64,000 bases of DNA, from contig CAJUIX010000007.1 of NCBI GenBank assembly GCA_910586665.1, forward strand, positions 74,832 to 138,831, written 5' to 3'. A program made the translations under genes and the position numbers. This stretch comes from an uncultured Duncaniella sp. (GTDB taxonomy: Bacteria; Bacteroidota; Bacteroidia; Bacteroidales; Muribaculaceae). The notes beneath the pieces were generated by a model that was not told where the DNA came from, made no database searches, and saw only the letters and a list, made by a program, of their open reading frames with translations. Shown here piece by piece: positions 1 through 7,971 of the stretch (the stretch's first letter is position 1; every line of letters starts with the position of its first letter).

Positions 1-58
1 CTATGCAGCAATGGTGACTTCGGCTGACAAGGGAGGTGTCCGCGACCTCAAGGACTGA
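1..58 (+). CDS. ilvD: Dihydroxy-acid dehydratase, C-terminal end only
   Basis: The first 58 bases encode, in the frame starting at base 2, the ending YAAMVTSADKGGVRDLKD and a TGA stop. The TSADKG signature close to the C-terminus is typical of IlvD, which dehydrates dihydroxy-acids in valine, leucine and isoleucine synthesis. The rest of the gene lies upstream of the window. The position just before ilvB fits the usual Bacteroidales ilv operon order. Only the tail is visible, so the identification rests on the motif and on context. Confidence 0.8.
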   Translation, partial: YAAMVTSADKGGVRDLKD

Positions 59-114
59 TGGCAACAACGAAGCTACACACAATAAAGTATTACCATATAT
101 ACCCCTGATTTTAT

Positions 115-1839
115 ATGAGTGAACGTATAACAGGAGCCGAGGCAGTGTGCCGCGCGCTGATAGAGGAGGGTGTGGACACACTCTTCGGCTATCCCGGAGG
201 CCAGATAATGCCTTTTTATGACAAACTGTTTGATTTTCAAGGCAGACTAAACCACATACTCACCCGCCACGAGCAGGGTGCGATTCACGCCGCGCAGGGT
301 TATGCGCGGGCATCGGGACGTGTGGGGGTCGTGACTGTCACGTCAGGTCCCGCCGCCACCAATGTTATCACCGGCATAGCAGACGCCAATGTCGACTGCA
401 CACCACTGGTGGTCATCACCGGCCAGGTCGGAGTGACTTCCCTCGGCTCTGACGCCTTTCAGGAGACCGACGTGCTCGGCATCACCCAGCCTATCACCAA
501 GTGGTCCTATCAAATCCGCACAGCCGAGGAGATTCCCTGGGCTGTGGCGAGAGCCTTCTACATCGCTTCGTCAGGGCGTCCCGGTCCCGTCGTGCTCGAC
601 CTTACGCGCGACGCCCAAAACGGCCTCATCGACTGGGACTACAAGCGCATCAACTATATCCGCAGCTATAACCCCGACCCAGAGCTACTACCCGGCGACC
701 TCCTGAGCGCCGCCGGTCTGCTCAACCGCGCCGAGGCCCCGATGATCATAGCCGGCCACGGTGTCATGCTCTCTCACGCTGAGCCTGAGCTTGTAGCCTT
801 CGCCGAGAAAGCCGACATCCCTGTGGTCGCAACCCTTCTCGGCCTATCGTCTATGCCCTCTGACCACCCGCTCTACAAGGGAATGGTCGGCATGCACGGC
901 AACATCGGCCCCAACATCAATACCAACCGCGCCGACGTCATCCTGGCTATCGGCATGAGGTTTGACGACCGCGTCACAGGCGTCGTGAAGGGCTATGCAC
1001 CGCAGGCAAAGATTATACATGTCGACATAGATCGTGCCGAGTTCAACAAGAACGTCAAATCCCACATCGGCATCCACGGCGACGCAAAAAAGGTGCTCAA
1101 GGCACTGCTGCCGCTCGTCAACAAGAGCAAGCACAGCGAGTGGCTCGCCTCGTTTGACCGTCCCGATGAGGTGGAGCGCGAGGTTGTCTATAAGCGTGAG
1201 CTCGACCCGGACGACATAGGCCTGGAAGGAGCCATGCGCATGGGCGAGGTGGTCCGCAAAATTTCCGAAGCCTCCGGCAACAAGGGTATACTCGTCACCG
1301 ACGTCGGACAGAATCAGATGATGAGCGCCCGCTACTTCAAATACACTCAGCCCAACAGCGTCATTACCTCCGGCGGACTCGGCACTATGGGTTTCTGCCT
1401 CCCGGCAGCCATAGGCGCAAAAATTGCCGAGCCGGAGCGCGAAGTCTTTGCCTTCATGGGCGACGGCGGCTTCCAGATGACCATGCAGGAGCTTGGCACG
1501 ATACTCGAATACCGCGTGGGGGTCAAGATGATTATCCTCAACAACAATTTCCTTGGCAATGTGCGCCAGTGGCAGGCGATGTTCTACAACAACCGCTTCT
1601 CGGCCACTCCGATGGTCAACCCCGACTTCGTGACAGTGGCAGGAGCCTACGGCATACCGGCCGAGCATGTGGCCTCGCGCGCAGAACTCGGCGGAGCGAT
1701 AGAGCGCATGCTCGCACACGACGGGGCCTACCTGCTCGACGTCAACATTGACCCGGCCGACATGGTGTTCCCGATGATTGTCCCGGGCGCCGTGGTCGAC
1801 GACATACTAATCAACGAATCAACGAAGTATCAGGGCTAA
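115..1839 (+). CDS. ilvB: Acetolactate synthase, large (catalytic) subunit
   Basis: This 574-residue protein has the normal length for a thiamine-diphosphate-dependent acetolactate synthase. It condenses two pyruvates, or pyruvate with 2-oxobutyrate, in the first common step of branched-chain amino acid synthesis. The N-terminal domain carries the catalytic glutamate in RHEQGAIHAA (Glu53). The C-terminal domain carries the ThDP/magnesium motif beginning GDGGFQM near residue 448 and ending with the NNN cluster. The central domain is the FAD-binding type. It is followed after only 5 bases by the regulatory subunit, so the two are probably co-translated. The family and function are clear. Confidence 0.97.
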   Translation: MSERITGAEAVCRALIEEGVDTLFGYPGGQIMPFYDKLFDFQGRLNHILTRHEQGAIHAAQGYARASGRVGVVTVTSGPAATNVITGIADANVDCTPLVVITGQVGVTSLGSDAFQETDVLGITQPITKWSYQIRTAEEIPWAVARAFYIASSGRPGPVVLDLTRDAQNGLIDWDYKRINYIRSYNPDPELLPGDLLSAAGLLNRAEAPMIIAGHGVMLSHAEPELVAFAEKADIPVVATLLGLSSMPSDHPLYKGMVGMHGNIGPNINTNRADVILAIGMRFDDRVTGVVKGYAPQAKIIHVDIDRAEFNKNVKSHIGIHGDAKKVLKALLPLVNKSKHSEWLASFDRPDEVEREVVYKRELDPDDIGLEGAMRMGEVVRKISEASGNKGILVTDVGQNQMMSARYFKYTQPNSVITSGGLGTMGFCLPAAIGAKIAEPEREVFAFMGDGGFQMTMQELGTILEYRVGVKMIILNNNFLGNVRQWQAMFYNNRFSATPMVNPDFVTVAGAYGIPAEHVASRAELGGAIERMLAHDGAYLLDVNIDPADMVFPMIVPGAVVDDILINESTKYQG

Positions 1840-1844
1840 AAATA

Positions 1845-2393
1845 ATGGAAAAGAAACTGTTCACCATATCGGTTTTTACCGAAAACCAGGTCGGACTCCT
1901 CAACCGCATCTCCATCATCTTTACGCGCCGGGGCCTCAACCTCGAAAGCGTGTCGTCGAGCGCCAGCTCGATGCCCGGAATCCATAAGATGAACTTCACC
2001 TGCACCTCGGACCGCGAGACTATGGAGAAGGTCATCAAACAGATTGAGAGGTGTATCGACGTGCTCCGCGCCTACATGTATACCGATGATGAAATTGTCT
2101 ACCAGGAAGTGGCACTCTACAAGGTTCCGACCGAGAAGCTGCTTGACGAGAAGGACTTTGAGAGAATCATCCGCGTCCACAACGCCCGTATCCTCGAACT
2201 GACCCGCGAATATACCATCCTCGAAAAGACCGGCCACGAAAGCGAGACGCAGGCGCTCTACGAGCTGCTGGCCAAGTATGGAATACTCCAGTTTATCCGC
2301 TCCGGACGCATCTGCATCACCAAGTCGCCTACGGAACACTTTACCCAGTACCTCAAGGAGCAGGAATCACGCCGCCAGGCATCTGAAGAATAA
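1845..2393 (+). CDS. ilvN: Acetolactate synthase, small (regulatory) subunit
   Basis: The 182-residue protein begins with an ACT domain (FTISVFTENQVGLLNRIS near residues 6-23, then the RRGLNLESVSSS segment), the valine-sensing fold of acetolactate synthase small subunits. A second, C-terminal domain follows from about residue 80, as in the long IlvN/IlvH type. It should bind the IlvB dimer, raise its activity and confer feedback inhibition by valine. The gene lies 5 bases after ilvB and 9 bases before the thioesterase gene, so it belongs to the same transcript. It could equally be labelled ilvH; the two names cover the same family. Confidence 0.95.
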   Translation: MEKKLFTISVFTENQVGLLNRISIIFTRRGLNLESVSSSASSMPGIHKMNFTCTSDRETMEKVIKQIERCIDVLRAYMYTDDEIVYQEVALYKVPTEKLLDEKDFERIIRVHNARILELTREYTILEKTGHESETQALYELLAKYGILQFIRSGRICITKSPTEHFTQYLKEQESRRQASEE

Positions 2394-2402
2394 GAAGAAG
2401 GG

Positions 2403-3149
2403 ATGTCACATAAGATATTTTCATACGAATTCTTCCTGACCGCCTCGGAGGTCGATGCGCAGTGCGAGATGCCGCTGTCGCGCATCGTCACAACAATCAT
2501 CGACGTGGCCACCGGCCATGCCAACGCTCTCGGCATCGGCTTCGAGCGCATGAGGCAGGAGGGTCTGTCGTGGGTACTGAGCCGTCTGACGGTCGAAATT
2601 CTCGAGCCGGTGGCTGTCAGCCGCCACTACCGAATGGACACATGGATTGAAAACACAAGCCGGCTCTTCTCCGACCGTAATTTCGAAATGCGTGACACTG
2701 AAAGCGGCTCGCTCATACTCCGTGCCCACTCGACATGGATGTCAATCGACATGGCCACCCGCCGCCCCGGCGACCTCACCCCTATCTGGGAGGGTAAGGA
2801 TATTGTCGACGGCACCACATTCGGAGGCGTGAAGGGCGGAAAGCTCCAGCCGCTGCAACAGGCAGAGGTGGAAAAGACCTACCGCTTCGCCGTATCGGAC
2901 ATAGATGTCAACCGCCACGTCACCACCCGCCGCTATATCGACCTCATCGTCGACCAGTGGCCGCTCGAGCAGTATGAAAACATGCGCATCAGCCGCTTCG
3001 AGGTGGCTTTCAAACATGAGGCCCGCTACGACGAGGAGGCCACAATCATCAGTGCGCCCCACGAGGGAAGCCCGGAAGTGGCCGACGTTGAAATCCGCGT
3101 AGCCTCGACCACCTGCTGCCTCTCCCGCGTAGGCTTCAGACAACGATAA
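2403..3149 (+). CDS. Acyl-ACP thioesterase (FatA/FatB-like)
   Basis: A 248-residue double hot-dog protein of the acyl-ACP thioesterase family, which releases free fatty acids from acyl carrier protein. The first hot-dog domain begins at the N-terminus (YEFFLTASEVDAQCEM). The second contains the conserved active-site segment DIDVNRHVTTRRYIDLIVDQW-like, with Asp166, Asn170 and His172; this is the bacterial version of the plant D-x-N-x-H-V motif. The placement between ilvN and ilvC is, from general knowledge, a recurring arrangement in Bacteroidetes. It may reflect supply of branched-chain primers for iso- and anteiso-fatty acids; that link is an inference. The start lies 9 bases after the ilvN stop. 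Confidence 0.9.
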   Translation: MSHKIFSYEFFLTASEVDAQCEMPLSRIVTTIIDVATGHANALGIGFERMRQEGLSWVLSRLTVEILEPVAVSRHYRMDTWIENTSRLFSDRNFEMRDTESGSLILRAHSTWMSIDMATRRPGDLTPIWEGKDIVDGTTFGGVKGGKLQPLQQAEVEKTYRFAVSDIDVNRHVTTRRYIDLIVDQWPLEQYENMRISRFEVAFKHEARYDEEATIISAPHEGSPEVADVEIRVASTTCCLSRVGFRQR

Positions 3150-3193
3150 AGAAAAAACTTATATAATAAACATATTTAAACCCAATCACTCTT

Positions 3194-4237
3194 ATGGCAA
3201 AATTAAATTTTGGCGGGATTGAAGAGACTGTTGTCACCCGCGAAGAATTTCCCCTCGAAAAGGCACGCGAAGTGCTGAAAGACGAAACAATCGCCGTCAT
3301 CGGTTACGGTGTACAGGGCCCCGGCCAGGGTCTCGACCTGCGTGACAACGGATTCAACGTCATCGTGGGCCAGCGCGAGGGCAAAACCTATGAGAAGGCT
3401 GTAGCCGACGGCTGGGTTCCCGGCGAGACACTCTTCTCAATCGAGGAAGCCTGCAAGCGCGGCACAATCATCATGTGCCTCCTCAGCGACGCCGCCGTAA
3501 TCTCACAGTGGCCCGTAATCAAGAAGCACCTCACTCCCGGCAAGGCACTCTACTTCAGCCACGGCTTCGCTATCAACTGGAGCGACCGCACCGGCGTCGT
3601 CCCCCCCGCCGACGTGGACGTAATCATGGTTGCCCCCAAGGGTTCAGGCACAATGCTCCGCATCCTCTTCAAGGAGGGCAAGGGTACTAACTCAAGTTTT
3701 GCCGTATATCAGGACGCCACAGGCCGTGCACTCGACCGCACTCTCGCCCTCGGCATCGGTATCGGCTCCGGCTACCTCTTCGAGACTACCTTCCAGCGCG
3801 AGGCTGTCAGCGACCTCACCGGCGAGCGCGGCTCTCTCATGGGCGCTATCCAGGGACTCCTCCTCGCACAGTACGAAGTGCTCCGCGAGAACGGCCATAC
3901 TCCCTCTGAGGCTTTCAACGAGACTGTCGAGGAACTCACACAGTCGCTCATGCCTCTCTTCGCAGCCAAGGGTATGGACTGGATGTATGCCAACTGCTCG
4001 ACCACCGCACAGCGCGGTGCACTCGACTGGATGGGCCCGTTCCACGATGCTATCAAACCCGTCGTCCGCGACCTCTACGAGAGCGTGAAGAACGGCACCG
4101 AGGCACAGCGTTCAATCGACTCCAACACCCAGCCCGACTATCGCGAGAAACTCGAGGAAGAGCTTAAGGCACTCCGCGAGAGCGAGATGTGGCGTGCCGG
4201 CGCAACCGTCCGCACCCTCCGCCCCGAGAATGTGTAA
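3194..4237 (+). CDS. ilvC: Ketol-acid reductoisomerase
   Basis: A 347-residue class I-length ketol-acid reductoisomerase. It rearranges and reduces acetolactate or acetohydroxybutyrate with NAD(P)H and magnesium. The nucleotide-binding Rossmann motif IGYGVQGPGQGLDLRDNG lies near residues 36-53, followed by VGQREG at the cofactor-phosphate loop. The VAPKGSGT segment near residue 146 and the all-alpha knotted C-terminal domain (ETTFQREAVSDLTGERG onward) are typical. It ends the ilv operon, 44 bases after the thioesterase, and is followed at once by a strong terminator. Bacteroidales enzymes show the same short N-terminal extension (MAKLNFGGIEE). Confidence 0.97.
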   Translation: MAKLNFGGIEETVVTREEFPLEKAREVLKDETIAVIGYGVQGPGQGLDLRDNGFNVIVGQREGKTYEKAVADGWVPGETLFSIEEACKRGTIIMCLLSDAAVISQWPVIKKHLTPGKALYFSHGFAINWSDRTGVVPPADVDVIMVAPKGSGTMLRILFKEGKGTNSSFAVYQDATGRALDRTLALGIGIGSGYLFETTFQREAVSDLTGERGSLMGAIQGLLLAQYEVLRENGHTPSEAFNETVEELTQSLMPLFAAKGMDWMYANCSTTAQRGALDWMGPFHDAIKPVVRDLYESVKNGTEAQRSIDSNTQPDYREKLEEELKALRESEMWRAGATVRTLRPENV

Positions 4238-4253
4238 ATCACAGATAAATCTA

Positions 4254-4308
4254 TATAATATAAAAATCGGATACCCGCTCAATTCGAGTATCCGATTTTT
4301 ATATTATA
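4254..4308 (+). terminator. Strong intrinsic terminator of the ilv operon
   Basis: Two perfectly complementary 21-base arms (4254-4274 and 4288-4308) flank a 13-base loop. The right half contains the run TTTTT. It begins 17 bases after the ilvC stop, and because it is nearly symmetric it may also stop transcription arriving from the other strand. The barrel gene on the minus strand ends at 4321. Confidence 0.9.
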
Positions 4309-4320
4309 TCATTTTGTAAA

Positions 4321-4920
4321 TCAGTATTTAAAAGTATAGCCGAAGGAGAGATTGGGAAGGAGCCAAAGACCGTCGATAGGCGAGCATTTCAAGTCGCCGC
4401 CAATGACGGTAAGCCCTGTCCGCAGAAAAAATCCGCTCTCGCGCTGGTAGCGATAGCCGATGTTGATAAAGCCTAAAATATTGAGCTTGGTTCTCCGAGT
4501 CGTATTGCAGCTATATACGGGCTGCTCATCATTATAGCTCCACCAGGTCGTGGTGTATATTCGGTGTAGAATCGAGGGCGTCGCTCCGATGCCGACCTCG
4601 AATTTGCTCTTACCTTTGCCTATAAGGGCATTGACCTCCAATGGTATACAGACTCCCTTGAAGTCAAGGTCGCGCAAATCATAGTCATCACTGAAAGAAC
4701 CATTCGTGTATGCAAGCCCGACGCGATAACCGAAAGCCGTCCCGGGACGGAAACGGGAGTCGAAGCCTACGCCTACACCAAAAGAGGGCCCGAAAAATTC
4801 GCCAAAGACATTGCGGCTCATAGATTTGTCGACTTGCGGTGACAGCGATGAGGCATCCTGGGCTGAGAGCGACATCAACACCGAAATTAATAGGGAAACG
4901 GAGAGCAAAAGTCGATACAT
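4321..4920 (-). CDS. Outer-membrane beta-barrel protein (PorT/OMP_b-brl type)
   Basis: A 199-residue protein with a cleavable signal peptide (MYRLLLSVSLLISVLMSLSA-Q). Alternating hydrophobic strands follow, for example FGVGVGFDSRFRPGTAFGYRVGLAYT and FFLRTGLTVIGGD, and it ends in an aromatic-rich strand finishing FGYTFKY. This matches the small eight-stranded outer-membrane barrels that are abundant in Bacteroidetes. No ligand or partner can be inferred. It is monocistronic, convergent with ilvC, and has a TActTTTG promoter element about 48 bases upstream of its start. Confidence 0.75.
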   Translation of the reverse strand: MYRLLLSVSLLISVLMSLSAQDASSLSPQVDKSMSRNVFGEFFGPSFGVGVGFDSRFRPGTAFGYRVGLAYTNGSFSDDYDLRDLDFKGVCIPLEVNALIGKGKSKFEVGIGATPSILHRIYTTTWWSYNDEQPVYSCNTTRRTKLNILGFINIGYRYQRESGFFLRTGLTVIGGDLKCSPIDGLWLLPNLSFGYTFKY

Positions 4921-4967
4921 CGTCTTATTTTTAATCTATTGAAACGTAAAATTGGTTTATTTGTCGA

Positions 4968-4975
4968 CAAAAGTA
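4968..4975 (-). promoter_or_regulatory. -7 promoter element for the outer-membrane barrel gene
   Basis: On the minus strand this reads TACTTTTG, a match to the Bacteroidetes TAnnTTTG element, 47 bases from the start codon at 4920. No convincing -33 TTG was found. The remainder of the 162-base gap (4921-5082) is AT-rich and otherwise featureless. Confidence 0.55.
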
Positions 4976-5082
4976 GCTCTTTAATCCTATTAAAGGCGAT
5001 TCTATTTGTTAATTAATTCTAAATCAGTATATTTTTCGGGCTACATCTAATTATACCTTATAATTAATAGCTTTGAAAAGCT

Positions 5083-6486
5083 TTATTTGAGACCTTTCTT
5101 GAGCCATGCTCCCGAGATGAGGCGCCAGAGGAATATAGCCCCGCGAAAACAGAGTTCGACGCACATTGCGAGCCATACGCCGGCAAGCCCCATTGTCGGA
5201 GCGAGCAGGGCTGCAATCGGGAGCCGGACAAGCCATATACTGCCAAAATTCATTGCTGCCGGAAGGATCGTATCCCCGACCCCGATCATCACACCATAGC
5301 TTACAATAGCTGCCGCAAACATCGGCTCGGCAAAGGCTTCGATGCGCAGGGCCTCCACGCCAAGACTCTGAATGGGCTCTACAGGTGTCATAAGCTCCAT
5401 GACCCAGGGAGCACAGACATACATCACGACTCCCATGACGGTCATAGTGACCATGCCGAGACCGACGGTGATATAACCGAAGCGCTTGGCGAGGTCGAGG
5501 CGCTTGGCTCCGTAGCTCTGCCCGACAAGTGTAGTGGCCGCGTCACCTATACCATAGCCGGGCATGTAGCAGATACTTTCGGCAGTAACGGCAAAGGCAT
5601 TGGCGGCGATTGCCATGACACCGAGCGGGGCTACGATGACGGTGACGGCTATCTGCGCGCCGCAGATGACGGCATGTTCCAATGTCATAGGAGCGGAGAC
5701 ACGAAGAGCCTTGCGTAGTACAGTGGCTGTCGGGCGGAATGAACCTGGATGCCCGACGAGACGGATTGATTTCTCGCGGACGCAGAGATACCACATCATG
5801 CACCCAGCGGTGACTATTTCTGCCGAGACCGTACCTAATGCAGCGCCGAGGACACCGAGTCCGGCTCCCGGGAGTGTCATGTCAATGCCGAAAACGGTAG
5901 CCTCGCGTGTGGGAAAGATGAGAAAGAAATTGAAAATTATGTCGAGCAGACACATCATGACGTTCAGGCCGCCTGGCACCTTCATATTGCCTACGCAACG
6001 GAGCATCGCGCCCCCGAGGTAGTTCATGGTCAGCAGTGGAAGGGCGAGGACGAAGACGAGGAAATAGACAGAGGCCTTGCCGCATACGGCATCAGTGCCT
6101 CCGAGCCAGTGAGGCAACGGCCAGGCAATAGCCGCGCCGACAACCACCACAGCGAGTGAGAACAAGAGGCAGGCGACAATCGACTGACGCAGGACGGCGC
6201 GCGCCTTCTCAGGCTCCGACGCCCCTATGCGGTGAGCCACCTGAACCGAGAAACCGACCGTGACAGCCGAACACACTCCCCAGAATAACCAAAGGCTCGT
6301 AGAGACAAGGCCGACGGCAGCGGAGTCGTCAGCACCGAGGCGCCCGACCATTGCGGCGTCGATATACTGCATCAGTATGCTCGACAGCTGCGCCATCATT
6401 GCCGGCCACGACAGCTTGGCCGTAAGCCTCAACTGCTGGCCGAAGCTCAGCGGCGCCCCGGAACGTATCAGAGATATATCGGCCAT
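5083..6486 (-). CDS. MATE-family multidrug/organic cation exporter
   Basis: A 467-residue polytopic inner-membrane protein with twelve predicted hydrophobic segments and the internal two-fold repeat of MATE transporters. The N-half contains LSWPAMMAQLSSILMQYIDA and the C-half the related MTLEHAVICGAQIAVTVIVA. MATE proteins exchange cations (Na+ or H+) for drugs or metabolites; the substrate cannot be read from the sequence. It lies 24 bases downstream of the PatB-like lyase gene on the same strand and probably shares its transcript. Confidence 0.9.
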   Translation of the reverse strand: MADISLIRSGAPLSFGQQLRLTAKLSWPAMMAQLSSILMQYIDAAMVGRLGADDSAAVGLVSTSLWLFWGVCSAVTVGFSVQVAHRIGASEPEKARAVLRQSIVACLLFSLAVVVVGAAIAWPLPHWLGGTDAVCGKASVYFLVFVLALPLLTMNYLGGAMLRCVGNMKVPGGLNVMMCLLDIIFNFFLIFPTREATVFGIDMTLPGAGLGVLGAALGTVSAEIVTAGCMMWYLCVREKSIRLVGHPGSFRPTATVLRKALRVSAPMTLEHAVICGAQIAVTVIVAPLGVMAIAANAFAVTAESICYMPGYGIGDAATTLVGQSYGAKRLDLAKRFGYITVGLGMVTMTVMGVVMYVCAPWVMELMTPVEPIQSLGVEALRIEAFAEPMFAAAIVSYGVMIGVGDTILPAAMNFGSIWLVRLPIAALLAPTMGLAGVWLAMCVELCFRGAIFLWRLISGAWLKKGLK

Positions 6487-6510
6487 CGTTCTACCTTATA
6501 TCAAACTAAA

Positions 6511-7671
6511 TTATTTGGCAAGAGTGTCGCAGATGCGCTCAAGTCCCTCCTCGAGAGTGGCCCGCGGACAGGCAATGTTTAAGCGGACATAGCCCTCGGC
6601 ACCATACATTATACCTGAGTTGACCCACACACCTGCCTCGTCTATCAGTTTTTTGACAAGTTCGTCGGCCTCCATGCCGAGCGCGCGGATGTCGACCCAG
6701 GGAAGATAGGTGGCCTCGAGGCGCGCTATAGGACACTGAGGCAAGCGGCGGCCGAGGTACTCGCGCAGGAAGAGGTAGTTGGCATGAAGATAGTCGCGCA
6801 GGGCGTCGAGCCACTCGCTACCTTCCGAGGAATAGGCCGCGCGGAGGGCGACAACACCGAAGGGGTTGACATCGCAGACCTCGTTGATATTGACAGCGCG
6901 GTCAATCAGTTGGCGGTTCCGCTCATCGGGGGCTATGATATTGGCAATCTGCAGGCCGGCAATGTTGAAGGCTTTCGAGGGGGAGACACAGACTGTAGCC
7001 TGCGGGTCGACAGTGCCATAGGGGATATAGCGTATGCCGGGCATGGTCAGCTCATTGTGGATTTCATCGCTGACAACCGTAACACCGTTGCGGGCACATA
7101 TTTCGGCCACGCGTTCCAATTCCTCACGGGTCCATGCGCGCCCGGCGGGATTGTGGGGATTGCAGAGAATCATCAGGACATTCTGCGGATCGGCGGCGAG
7201 GCGCTCAAGTCCGTCGAAATCCATATCGTATGTAAACTCGCTATCAGAAATATCGCGACGCAGGAGCTTGTTCTCAACCACGCGGCAGCCATTGTTACGA
7301 ATCGAGGAGAAGAAGCAATTGTAGACCGGCGTCTGGATAATGACGCCCGACCCTGCCGGAGCGAGAGCCTTGACAATGGCAGAAAGCGCCGGTACGATGC
7401 CCGGAATGTATATGACATCGTGGCGCGAGAAATTGTAGAGGTGACGCGAGCTGAACCAGTCAATCAACGCGTCATAATAATTGTCGTCGACATAAGTATA
7501 GCCGAAAACCCCGTGGTCCACACGGCGGCGCAAAGCCTCGATGATGCAGGGAGCCGCCTGGAAGTCCATATCAGCCACCCAGAGGGGTATTACGTTGCGG
7601 CGCGAGTCCCACTTGCAGGAGCCGGATCCCCTGCGGAGCACAATCTTATCAAAATTATAATTCTGCGACAT
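6511..7671 (-). CDS. PatB/MalY-type PLP-dependent C-S lyase (cystathionine beta-lyase-like aminotransferase)
   Basis: A fold-type I PLP enzyme of 386 residues, close to MalY/PatB. Visible features are the aspartate-rich start VIPLWVADMDF, the pyridoxal-contacting CNPHNPAGRAWT and SDEIHNELTM segments, and the Schiff-base lysine in SPSKAFNIAGLQ near residue 230. These enzymes usually cleave cystathionine or cysteine S-conjugates to ammonia, pyruvate and a thiol. I chose the ATG at 7671 (MSQNYNFD) because it aligns with family N-termini and the 11 upstream codons overlap the promoter region. The following MATE gene may export a product; that is speculation. Confidence 0.88.
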   Translation of the reverse strand: MSQNYNFDKIVLRRGSGSCKWDSRRNVIPLWVADMDFQAAPCIIEALRRRVDHGVFGYTYVDDNYYDALIDWFSSRHLYNFSRHDVIYIPGIVPALSAIVKALAPAGSGVIIQTPVYNCFFSSIRNNGCRVVENKLLRRDISDSEFTYDMDFDGLERLAADPQNVLMILCNPHNPAGRAWTREELERVAEICARNGVTVVSDEIHNELTMPGIRYIPYGTVDPQATVCVSPSKAFNIAGLQIANIIAPDERNRQLIDRAVNINEVCDVNPFGVVALRAAYSSEGSEWLDALRDYLHANYLFLREYLGRRLPQCPIARLEATYLPWVDIRALGMEADELVKKLIDEAGVWVNSGIMYGAEGYVRLNIACPRATLEEGLERICDTLAK

Positions 7672-7693
7672 GACTATAAAATTTATTTTGATG

Positions 7694-7701
7694 CAAATAT
7701 A
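7694..7701 (-). promoter_or_regulatory. -7 promoter element for the lyase/MATE pair
   Basis: The minus strand reads TATATTTG, a match to TAnnTTTG, 22 bases before the ATG at 7671. The element supports that ATG over the upstream in-frame start, which would overlap it. It is divergent from the riboswitch promoter. Confidence 0.55.
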
Positions 7702-7732
7702 CAATTTTTACTTTGAGAAATTGGTATGGAAT

Positions 7733-7763
7733 TTTGGAAATTAGAAAATAAGGCGTACCTTTG
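7733..7763 (+). promoter_or_regulatory. Promoter of the vitamin B12 uptake operon
   Basis: TTTG at 7733-7736 and TACCTTTG at 7756-7763 form a canonical Bacteroidetes -33/-7 pair with a 19-base spacer. Transcription would start just before the cobalamin riboswitch. Confidence 0.75.
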
Positions 7764-7770
7764 TGCCCGC

Positions 7771-7945
7771 ATTGGTTCGCCTGACACTACGGGCGATTAA
7801 AAGGGAACACGGGTGAGAATCCCGGACAGTCCCGCTGCGGTAATTTCCATGAAATGACCCGAAAAACATGCCACTGAAGCCGTCAGAAACAGCTTTGGGA
7901 AGGCTTTCGGAGTCAGGAATAAGTCCGAAGACCTGCCGGTGCGAT
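7771..7945 (+). promoter_or_regulatory. Cobalamin (AdoCbl-type) riboswitch
   Basis: The stretch carries the conserved cobalamin aptamer core in order. These are GGGAACACGGGTGAGAATCC near 7802, CAGTCCCGCTGCGGTAA near 7826, GCCACTG near 7869, GGGAAGG near 7897, AGTCAGGA near 7910, and the B12-box-like AGACCTGCCGG at 7929-7939. It sits between a canonical promoter and btuB. It should repress btuB and downstream genes when intracellular cobalamin is plentiful. No clear terminator follows the aptamer, so control of translation initiation is more likely. Confidence 0.95.
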
Positions 7946-7971
7946 ATGGTAACAATGCTTTTCTTTCGAGG

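Noticed and set aside
844..1719. 291-codon minus-strand open frame opposite ilvB
   Set aside because: ilvB is unambiguous; the His/Ala/Val-rich antisense product is a coding shadow.
6784..7716. 310-codon plus-strand open frame opposite the PatB-like lyase
   Set aside because: The minus-strand frame has a complete PLP-enzyme signature; the antisense frame is low-complexity and unrelated to any family.
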